From an uncultured Verrucomicrobiota bacterium (lineage in GTDB: Bacteria > Verrucomicrobiota > Verrucomicrobiia > Limisphaerales > SXTU01): a DNA stretch of 5,047 bases. Shown in pieces: positions 1 through 5,047 of this stretch. The number at the start of each line of letters is the position of its first letter. Positions within the stretch are counted from its first letter, which is position 1. Where the stretch lies: the NCBI GenBank assembly GCA_903863315.1, contig CAIPBN010000917.1:1-5047 (forward strand). Reading direction: 5' to 3'. A program made the translations under genes and the position numbers. The notes under the pieces were generated by a model. The model ran no database searches, was not told where the DNA came from, and was given only the letters and a program-made list of their open reading frames with translations.

Positions 1-52
1 CATTCCTCTGGGCAGGCCGCTTAAATCCGTCCGCCTAACCGACGCCCTTACC
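1..52 (+). other. Short leader before the large gene; no recognisable signal
   Basis: These 52 bases contain no purine-rich Shine-Dalgarno site close to ATG 53 (the preceding bases are pyrimidine-rich), no clear -35/-10 promoter pair and no hairpin with a T-run. TAA triplets at 22-24 and 36-38 close the other two + frames, so the end of an upstream gene could lie here, but too little is visible to claim one. Weak or absent Shine-Dalgarno sites are common in some bacterial phyla, so this does not argue against the start. Confidence 0.5.
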
Positions 53-130
53 ATGAAGCATTGTCTCCTTTCCTCATTGGCGCGCGCCAGCTTTGCGCTG
101 CTGTTCGCCACCGCCGCCCTGTCCGCCGCC
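53..130 (+). other. Signal peptide (Sec, signal peptidase I type)
   Basis: Residues 1-26 begin MKHCLL, with a weakly basic n-region (K2, H3, and R11 further in), followed by a hydrophobic stretch (SFALLFATAAL) and a small-residue cleavage site, S24-A25-A26 before E27. The mature protein would begin EPLRVF, directly at the first beta-strand of the ThuA domain. C4 lies before the hydrophobic core and is not in a lipobox, so a lipoprotein is unlikely. Export agrees with the covalent heme site downstream, because c-type heme attachment occurs outside the cytoplasm. Confidence 0.85.
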
Positions 131-3100
131 GAGCCGCTCCGCGTGTTCATTCGCGGCGGGCAATCCAATCGCGGCCAGGAAGTCCACGCGCACCCGCGCT
201 TCCTCGGCGAGTGGACGCAGCTTCTGACGCAGCGCGGCCTCAAGGTGGATGGAAGCATGGAGCTGCCCACCGCCGAGCAGCTCGCGAAGACCGATGTGCT
301 CGTGATGTTCGCGCAGGACGGCGGCGCGTTCCCGAAGGGCTCGTTGCGAGATGGCTTCGAAGCCTTCCTAAAGCGTGGCGGCGGCGTGGTGGTGCTGCAC
401 ACGGCGGCGGTGCCCACGCGCAGCATCGAGGACGGCTCGGACTACTGGAAGTCCGTCATCGGCGGCTCGTGGGTGCATGGGAAGACAAAGTGGCTGGAGG
501 GCAAGATGTCCTTCTACTACGTCAACCGCACGCATCCCATTTCGCAGGGCACGGCAAACTTCGACCTCGACGACGAGATTTACTACGACCTCGACATGGA
601 CCCGCGCGTGACCGTGCTCGGCGCGGCTTACACGCCGCACATGGCCGAGAACCGGCGCAATCAGAAGAACGCCCAGCCCGGCGCGGGTAAAATCACCGTT
701 TACGACATCCAGCCGCAGATGTGGGCGTTCGAGAACCAGCGCGAGGGCGGCAAGCCGTATCGCGCGTTCACCAGCCTGCTCGGGCACAAGTTCGCCACCT
801 TCAGCCACCTCGCGTATCGCGCCGTGTTGCTGCGCGGCATCGCGTGGGCCGGGCAGCGCGCGAATCTCGATGAGTTCGCGAAGCCGGAGGAAGTTGCCGC
901 GCTGCGTTACCCCGAGGGCGGCACGCCGAAGCCGGCGGACATTCTCCCCACCCTCGACATCCATCCCGCGTTCCGCGTGTCGCTTGTGGCCAGCGAACCG
1001 CTCTTCAACAAGGCGATGAACATTGATTGGGACCCGGCCGGCCGCATGTGGGTCGCCGAGACGCCGGAGTATCCCGATGGCCGTTACGCGCCCGCGCCGA
1101 GCGATTACGTGCAGCGCTGGCAGCCCGAGGCGAAAATCAATGCCGAGGGCCGCTACGAGCGTCCGGCCTACGACCGCATTTCCATCCTCACCGACACGAA
1201 CGGCGATGGCGTGATGGACAAGAAGGACGTGTTCTTCGACGGGCTGGAGCTGGTGACGAGCTTCGTCTTCCACCGGGACGGGGTCATCGTGGCCCAGCCG
1301 CCGGACGTGCTGTTCATCCGCGACACGAACGGCGACGGCAAAGGCGACAAGGTCGAGAAGCTCTACACGAACCTCGGCACGCGCGACACGCACGCGGTCT
1401 TGAACAACCTGCGGTGGGGCTTCGACGGCTGGATTTACGGCACGCACGGTTACAGCGGCACCAGCAGCGTGAAGAGCGGCGACGGCTCGAAGGACTTCGG
1501 CGGCTGCGGCTCCGGTGTGGTGCGCTTCAAGCCGGACGGCTCGGCGTTCGAGCAGTATTCCTCGAAGGGCGGCAACACCTGGGGCCTGCAAATCGCATGG
1601 GACAACGAAGTGTTCTGGACCCAGCCCACCAGCGGCAGCCTCGTGATGCACACCGTGATGGCCGAGAGCCAGCTCGCGAAAGCCGGCGTGAAGGGCCTGG
1701 CCAGCTTCAGCGTGGTGAAGCCCAGCCCGAAGAGCTTCCCGCTGATTCCCTACGACTCGCTGCCGTATGTGCAGATTGACTGGGTGGGCAGCTTCACAGC
1801 GGCGGCCGGCTGCGTGATTTACGACGGCGGCACCTGGCCGGCCCAGTGGAACTACAGCTACTTCACCACCGAGCCGACCATCAACCTGCTGCACCATGAG
1901 TATGTGAAGGCCAGCGGCGTGAGCTACGTGGGCGAGAAGGAAGCGGCGCGTGAGGAGATGGAATTCATCGCCGGCCGGAATCTCTGGTTCCGCCCCATCG
2001 AGGTCCGCACCGGCCCGGACGGCGCGATGTATGTCGTGGACTTCTGCAACCAGGCCATCATCCACAACGACACGCGCGGCCCCAAGCACGGCCCCCGCAA
2101 CGCCGCCATCCGCCCCGACCGTGACCACTACTACGGCCGCATCTGGCGCGTGGACCACAAGCAGGCGGCCAAACTCACCGTGCCGAACTTGGCGAAGGCC
2201 ACCTCCGCCGACCTCGTGAAGGCGCTCGAAAGCGTGAACGACAACACCCGCGCCACGGCGCTGCGTTTGCTCGTCGAGGCCAACAAGGCCGACGCCGCGC
2301 CCGCGCTCAAGCAACTCGTCGCGTCGCAGAAGGCCCCGCAGGCCCGCGTCGCCGCGCTGTATGCGCTGAGCCGCACCAGCCAGCTTGATGCCGCAACGCT
2401 CACCGCCGCCGCCGGCGACAAGAGCGAAGCGGTGCGCAAGAACGCCGTGCGCGTCGCCGCCGCCGTGACCGCGCCGAACAGCAAGGCCACCGCACTCAGG
2501 CTCGTGCAAGACGGCAATGCCCGCGTCCGCTTCGAAGCGCTCAATGCCCTTGCCACGCAGGATGTGGATGCCGCCACGGCCACGGCGCTGGTCGCTGCTT
2601 ATCCCTCGCTCGACGACAACTGGTCGAAGGCCGCGTTCCTCATCATCGCGGCGAAGGCTCCCGAGCTGTTCCTCGAAGCCGCCTTCAGCAGCGGCAACGT
2701 CATCGGCCTCACGCCGCTCCTCACCGCGCTCACCGACCGCCTCGGTGCGGGCAGCCCGGATGGCGCGGCCAAGCTCGTCATTTCGCTCGCCGGCCGCCCC
2801 GCGTCCGCCGATGCGTTGAAGGTCTCGATGCTCAACGCCCTCGCCGCCTCCTCGAAGGGCAACCCCGCCGCCAGCGCCCCGCTTTCCGCCGCGCTGAAGA
2901 CACTGCTCACGTCGGGTAACGCCCGCGTCGCCGCCGCCGCGCTGCCGCTTGCGGTGCGCTGGGACGCGAACGCGCTCGCGAACGAAGTGAAGTCCGTCGG
3001 CGCGGCGCTCGTGACGAAGCTCGCGGACAAAGCGCAGTCCGACGACGCCCGCGTTGAAATCGCCAACACGCTGCTCACCGTCCGCGCCGCCGTGCCCGCC

Positions 3101-5047
3101 GCGCAGACCGGCATCTTCAGCCTGCTCGCGTCCGGCGCGAGCGCGGGCTTGCAGACGCGCGTGGTCGAGGCGCTCGGCGAGCAGACCGACGCCGCGCTCG
3201 CCACCGAGTTGTCCAAGGTGCTCCCGAAGCTCGCCGCCGAGGCGCAGTCCGCCGCGCTCAACCAGCTGCTCAAGCGCACCACCTGGGCCACCGCCTTGCT
3301 CGGCGCGCTGGAGACCGATGTCGTCCCGCCCGCGCTCCTTGGGCCGGCGAATATTCATCGCCTCCGCGTCCATCCCGACCCCGCCGTCTCGAAGCGCGCC
3401 AACGCGCTGATGGACAAGCTGCGCGGCCCGGCGGCGAAGGAGAAGGCCGAGTTGATTGCGAAGTTCACTCCCGAGGTGCAGAAGCCCGGCAACGCCGCGA
3501 AGGGCAAGGAACTCTTCACCCAGAACTGCGCGAACTGCCACCTGCTCGGCTCGCTCGGCAACAACGTCGGCCCCAACCTCACCGGCATGGGCGCGCACGG
3601 CCCGGCGGAATTGCTCGGCCAGATTCTCGACCCGAACAAGGAAGTGGACATCGCCTACGTCGCCATCAGCATCGAAACCAAGGATGGCGAACTGACCGAC
3701 GGCATCGTGGTCCGGGAAAACCAAAGCATCATCGCCCTCCGCAACGCCGGCGGCGAAAAGGAAATCAAGAAGTCCGACATCAAGACCCGCAAGAACACCG
3801 GTCGCTCGCTCATGCCCGAGGGCTTCGAGGCGCTCGGCGCGGAGGGCTTGCGCGATGTGCTCGCCTTCATCACCGGCTCGGAGACGCGATTCCGTTTCAT
3901 CGACTTGAGCAGCGCCTTCACCGCCAGCACGCGCGACGGCCTCTACGCCGGCCCGCAGCCGGACCAGGGCTCGCTCCCGCTCATCAAGACCGGCGCGGTG
4001 AACGCCTACGGCGTGCCCTTCAACGTGGTTGACCCCGCCAAGTTGCCAAAGAACGTGATGGTGCTGAAGGGCGGTCCGGCGAACATCTACGCGCAAAAGA
4101 CCTTCCCGCAGACCGTCGAGGCCAAGGTCGGCTTCGCCGCGAAGCAACTGCACATCCTCGGCAACGTCGGCGGCTGGGCCTTCCCGTTTGGGCAGGCCGC
4201 CGAGGAGTCGCTTAAAATCACCGTCCACTACGCGGGCGGGAAGACCGAGGTGCTGGCGTTCAAGAACGGCGAGGAAATCGCCGACTACATCCGCGAGGTG
4301 GACGTGGCGAAATCCAAGCTCGTGCGCGGCGTGACCGGCAACGGCAGCCAGGTCCGCTACGCCAGCCGCAAGCTCACCGGCGACGGTATCATCGAGAAAC
4401 TCACGTTCGAGAGCGCGGGCAAAATCGTCGCGCCCACCACGCTGGCCATCACTGCTGACTTGAGCGCCGAACCGGTCCCCGGCGCGAACGCCGCACCACC
4501 CGCGCCCGCCGCGAAGGGCGACGCCAAGAAGGGCAAGAAAGCCGCCGATGGCAAAGCCCTTCCGCTGCCACCGCGCGCGGAGAAGATTGAGTGGGGCGCG
4601 GGCACCAAGGTCCTGCTCATCGGCGGCGGCAGCTCGCACGACTTCCAGCGCTTCTTCAACCTCGCCGATGTCGCGATGCTCAAGGCCGCCAAGTTCTCCG
4701 TGAACTACACCGAGAGCCCGCTCGACTTCGTGGACCATGTAAAGAATGTCGATGTTCTCGTCCTCAGTGTGAACACGCCCGCGTTTACCACGCCCGCCGC
4801 GCGCAAGGCGCTCTTTGACCATGTCGCCGCCGGCAAGGGCGTCGTGCTGCTGCACGCGGGTGTCTGGTATAACTACGCCGACTGGCCGGAATACAACCGC
4901 GAGCTGGCCGGCGGCGGCTCGCGCGGCCACGACCGCATCGGCGAATACGAAGTGAAGGCCACGAACCCCGCGCACCCCATCATGAAGGACGTCTCCGCCA
5001 GCTTCCGCATCACGGACGAGCTTTACTATTACATTCCGGACACTGCC
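53..5047 (+). CDS. Exported multidomain PVC-type protein: ThuA / dehydrogenase beta-propeller / HEAT / cytochrome c / beta-module / ThuA (3' end missing)
   Basis: This is one uninterrupted frame of 1665 codons from ATG 53, still open at the window edge, so the C-terminus is missing. ATG 53 is chosen because it is immediately followed by a good signal peptide; the frame is open upstream but has no ATG there, and no Shine-Dalgarno site is visible. Seen in order: signal peptide (1-26), ThuA-like domain (29-270), PVC-type dehydrogenase propeller (297-703), HEAT-like helices (708-1135), cytochrome c with C1159-A-N-C1162-H1163 and likely distal ligand M1254 (1145-1275), beta-rich module (1280-1470), Ala/Pro/Lys linker (1471-1512) and a second ThuA-like domain (1513 onward). 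Propeller-plus-CxxCH proteins are known from Planctomycetes and Verrucomicrobia; their substrates are mostly unknown. I infer a periplasmic or surface oxidoreductase acting on a sugar-related compound, with the heme as electron carrier. Reading frame and domain order are secure; the biochemical role is not. Confidence 0.95.
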   Translation, partial: MKHCLLSSLARASFALLFATAALSAAEPLRVFIRGGQSNRGQEVHAHPRFLGEWTQLLTQRGLKVDGSMELPTAEQLAKTDVLVMFAQDGGAFPKGSLRDGFEAFLKRGGGVVVLHTAAVPTRSIEDGSDYWKSVIGGSWVHGKTKWLEGKMSFYYVNRTHPISQGTANFDLDDEIYYDLDMDPRVTVLGAAYTPHMAENRRNQKNAQPGAGKITVYDIQPQMWAFENQREGGKPYRAFTSLLGHKFATFSHLAYRAVLLRGIAWAGQRANLDEFAKPEEVAALRYPEGGTPKPADILPTLDIHPAFRVSLVASEPLFNKAMNIDWDPAGRMWVAETPEYPDGRYAPAPSDYVQRWQPEAKINAEGRYERPAYDRISILTDTNGDGVMDKKDVFFDGLELVTSFVFHRDGVIVAQPPDVLFIRDTNGDGKGDKVEKLYTNLGTRDTHAVLNNLRWGFDGWIYGTHGYSGTSSVKSGDGSKDFGGCGSGVVRFKPDGSAFEQYSSKGGNTWGLQIAWDNEVFWTQPTSGSLVMHTVMAESQLAKAGVKGLASFSVVKPSPKSFPLIPYDSLPYVQIDWVGSFTAAAGCVIYDGGTWPAQWNYSYFTTEPTINLLHHEYVKASGVSYVGEKEAAREEMEFIAGRNLWFRPIEVRTGPDGAMYVVDFCNQAIIHNDTRGPKHGPRNAAIRPDRDHYYGRIWRVDHKQAAKLTVPNLAKATSADLVKALESVNDNTRATALRLLVEANKADAAPALKQLVASQKAPQARVAALYALSRTSQLDAATLTAAAGDKSEAVRKNAVRVAAAVTAPNSKATALRLVQDGNARVRFEALNALATQDVDAATATALVAAYPSLDDNWSKAAFLIIAAKAPELFLEAAFSSGNVIGLTPLLTALTDRLGAGSPDGAAKLVISLAGRPASADALKVSMLNALAASSKGNPAASAPLSAALKTLLTSGNARVAAAALPLAVRWDANALANEVKSVGAALVTKLADKAQSDDARVEIANTLLTVRAAVPAAQTGIFSLLASGASAGLQTRVVEALGEQTDAALATELSKVLPKLAAEAQSAALNQLLKRTTWATALLGALETDVVPPALLGPANIHRLRVHPDPAVSKRANALMDKLRGPAAKEKAELIAKFTPEVQKPGNAAKGKELFTQNCANCHLLGSLGNNVGPNLTGMGAHGPAELLGQILDPNKEVDIAYVAISIETKDGELTDGIVVRENQSIIALRNAGGEKEIKKSDIKTRKNTGRSLMPEGFEALGAEGLRDVLAFITGSETRFRFIDLSSAFTASTRDGLYAGPQPDQGSLPLIKTGAVNAYGVPFNVVDPAKLPKNVMVLKGGPANIYAQKTFPQTVEAKVGFAAKQLHILGNVGGWAFPFGQAAEESLKITVHYAGGKTEVLAFKNGEEIADYIREVDVAKSKLVRGVTGNGSQVRYASRKLTGDGIIEKLTFESAGKIVAPTTLAITADLSAEPVPGANAAPPAPAAKGDAKKGKKAADGKALPLPPRAEKIEWGAGTKVLLIGGGSSHDFQRFFNLADVAMLKAAKFSVNYTESPLDFVDHVKNVDVLVLSVNTPAFTTPAARKALFDHVAAGKGVVLLHAGVWYNYADWPEYNRELAGGGSRGHDRIGEYEVKATNPAHPIMKDVSASFRITDELYYYIPDTA
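137..862 (+). other. First ThuA-like domain (residues ~29-270)
   Basis: The domain opens with the strand LRVFIRGG (to G36) followed by a His pair (H45, H47) and HPRFLGEW. Next comes the Rossmann-like core: TDVLVM, then GGGVVVLH ending at H116, a motif typical of ThuA and related glutamine-amidotransferase-like folds. Further family hallmarks are GGSWVHGK (W140, H142), HPISQG (H161), DDEIYYD (173-179) and the closing HLAYRAVLLRGIAWAG. It contains no cysteine, so it lacks the nucleophile of true class I amidotransferases, as is usual for ThuA. ThuA proteins are linked to trehalose and 3-keto-sugar metabolism in rhizobia, but the activity of the exported PVC versions is not established. The length, about 240 residues, fits a complete domain. 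Confidence 0.88.
941..2161 (+). other. PVC-type membrane-bound dehydrogenase beta-propeller domain (residues ~297-703)
   Basis: This resembles the Pirellula/Verrucomicrobium 'putative membrane-bound dehydrogenase' N-terminal family (TIGR02604 style), distantly like soluble PQQ-type glucose dehydrogenase propellers. Signatures seen: the entry FRVSLVASEPLFNKAMNIDWDP, then GRMWVAETPEYPDGR (330 onward), two DTNGDG loops (381-386 and 424-429), NNLRWGFDGWIYG (from 451), GCGSGVVRFKPDG, VQIDWVGSFTAAAGCVIYDGG, TGPDGAMYVVDFCNQ (653-667) and the closing GRIWRVDHK (695-703). Repeated strand-turn units with G-W/F-D-x-x-G spacing support a propeller. Three cysteines (C485, C587, C665) are the only ones outside the signal peptide and heme motif. 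The dehydrogenase name comes from the family; substrate and cofactor cannot be read from the sequence. Confidence 0.88.
2174..3457 (+). other. Alanine-rich HEAT-like helical region (residues ~708-1135)
   Basis: The propeller is followed by about 430 residues that are almost wholly amphipathic helix pairs rich in Ala, Leu and Val. Clear HEAT-like units include DNTRATALRLLVEANK, QARVAALYALSRTS, SEAVRKNAVRVAAAV and NARVRFEALNALA, each with the typical x-R-x-x-A-x-x-A-L pattern at roughly 30-40 residue spacing. The later part (after about residue 850) is more irregular but still helical. HEAT-like arrays commonly link propeller and cytochrome in this family, probably as a scaffold or protein-interaction surface. 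No catalytic motif or cysteine is present. Exact repeat number and boundaries are uncertain. Confidence 0.75.
3485..3877 (+). other. PVC-type c-type cytochrome domain with CANCH heme motif (residues ~1145-1275)
   Basis: The domain begins PGNAAKGKELFTQNC and carries one covalent heme site, C1159-A-N-C1162-H1163, followed by the class I style loop NNVGPNLTGMG and the helix PAELLGQILDPNKEV. A beta segment (YVAISIETKDGELTDGIVV, then SIIALRNAGGEKEIKKSDI) is inserted before RSLMPEGF, where M1254 is the likely distal axial ligand; LRDVLAFI closes the fold. The insertion and the LMPEG motif are hallmarks of the Pirellula/Verrucomicrobium heme-binding family (TIGR02603 style). The role is inferred to be electron transfer from the attached oxidoreductase domain to a downstream acceptor outside the cytoplasm. 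Both thiols, the proximal His and the distal Met are intact. Confidence 0.92.
3890..4462 (+). other. Uncharacterised beta-rich module (residues ~1280-1470)
   Basis: This stretch of about 190 residues lies between cytochrome and linker. It starts FRFIDLSSAF, continues through a segment resembling a small beta-sandwich (NAYGVPFNVVDP, then VEAKVGFAAKQLHILGNVGGWAFPFG, LKITVHYAGGKTEVLAFKNGEEIADY) and ends in alternating strands (KLTGDGIIEKLTFES, TTLAITADLS). Layout and composition look like the jelly-roll carbohydrate-binding modules of the NPCBM/discoidin type, but I recognise no diagnostic motif and name no family. A substrate-docking or cell-surface binding role is a guess from context, next to ThuA and dehydrogenase domains. 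Confidence 0.6.
4463..4588 (+). other. Low-complexity Ala/Pro/Lys interdomain linker (residues ~1471-1512)
   Basis: About 42 residues are dominated by Ala, Pro, Gly and Lys: an APPAPAAKG segment, then the lysine cluster DAKKGKKAADGK, then LPLPPRAEK. It has no predicted secondary structure and joins the beta-rich module to the final ThuA domain. Such linkers usually mark flexible tethers between independently folded units, which suggests the last ThuA domain was added by gene fusion. Confidence 0.75.
4589..5047 (+). other. Second, divergent ThuA-like domain, cut by window end (residues ~1513 onward)
   Basis: After the linker a fresh Rossmann-like domain begins: TKVLLIGGGSSHDFQRFF (H1529, D1530), then VDVLVLSVN, GKGVVLLHAGVWYNYADW (H1601), ELAGGGSRGHDRIGEYEV, NPAHPIMKDV (H1641) and DELYYY (1655-1660). 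These match the ThuA landmarks of the first domain (GGGVVVLH, HPI, DEIYY) in the same order, but the rest differs widely, so it belongs to another ThuA subfamily rather than being a recent copy. Only about 153 residues are visible; compared with the first domain, some 80-100 more would be expected past the edge. Function is unproven, and a sugar-related activity is inferred from the family name only. Confidence 0.88.

Noticed and set aside
9..20. A 12-base match, TGGGCAGGCCGC, to positions 4189-4200, one copy just upstream of the gene.
   Set aside because: The match does not extend on either side, has no partner structure, and a 12-base match is plausible by chance in GC-rich DNA of this length.
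1..38. Possible tail of an upstream gene ending at TAA 22-24 or TAA 36-38.
   Set aside because: Only 7 to 11 codons are visible in either frame, with no recognisable sequence; a stop in each non-coding frame is expected by chance.
155..172. GGQSN near the N-terminus resembles the GQSN block of SGNH/sialate O-acetylesterases.
   Set aside because: The rest of the domain (HPRFLGEW, GGGVVVLH, HPISQG, DEIYYD, LLRGIAWAG) is that of ThuA, and no SGNH downstream blocks are present.
61..1779. Overlapping + strand open frames at 61-690 and 1027-1779 that could be taken for separate genes.
   Set aside because: They are in other frames than the ATG 53 gene, their translations are Arg/Ala/Gly-rich without motifs, and the ThuA and propeller signatures lie entirely in the frame of ATG 53.
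2174..3457. The repetitive GCC/GCG-rich DNA looked like a possible tandem nucleotide repeat.
   Set aside because: No exact repeat unit recurs; the similarity reflects Ala-rich HEAT-like helices encoded with GC-ending codons.
368..4975. A 1535-residue open frame on the - strand, as long as most of the window.
   Set aside because: It lies in exact codon register with the + strand gene, so it needs only that the real gene avoid TTA, CTA and TCA codons, which its GC-rich third positions do. It ends precisely at the reverse complement of the CTA leucine codon at 368-370. Its translation is a low-complexity Arg/Gly/Ala/Val-rich shadow with no recognisable domain and a GTG start, while the + strand frame has clear domains throughout.

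Overview
The window is almost entirely one very large, incomplete protein-coding gene on the + strand. It starts at ATG 53 and stays open for 1665 codons until the window ends at 5047, with no stop codon. I translated the whole frame by hand and found no frameshift or internal stop. The DNA is GC-rich, with a strong G/C preference at third codon positions.

The predicted product is an exported, modular redox protein. In order it has: a Sec-type signal peptide (residues 1-26), a first ThuA-like domain (about 29-270), a beta-propeller of the 'PVC-type membrane-bound dehydrogenase' family (about 297-703), an alanine-rich HEAT-like helical region (about 708-1135), a c-type cytochrome domain with CANCH heme motif (about 1145-1275), an uncharacterised beta-rich module (about 1280-1470), a low-complexity Ala/Pro/Lys linker (about 1471-1512), and a second, divergent ThuA-like domain (from about 1513) that the window edge cuts.

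The propeller plus CxxCH cytochrome combination is characteristic of Planctomycetes and Verrucomicrobia, where such proteins occur as large paralogous families. With the high GC and the style of both ThuA domains, I infer a member of the PVC superphylum, most likely Verrucomicrobiota. This rests on protein style only, since there is no rRNA or other marker here.

The working model is inference. The protein acts outside the cytoplasm: the propeller and/or ThuA domains handle a sugar-like substrate, and the covalent heme passes electrons onward. The 52 bases before the start hold no recognisable gene, promoter or Shine-Dalgarno site. I see no RNA genes, mobile elements, CRISPR arrays or terminators.
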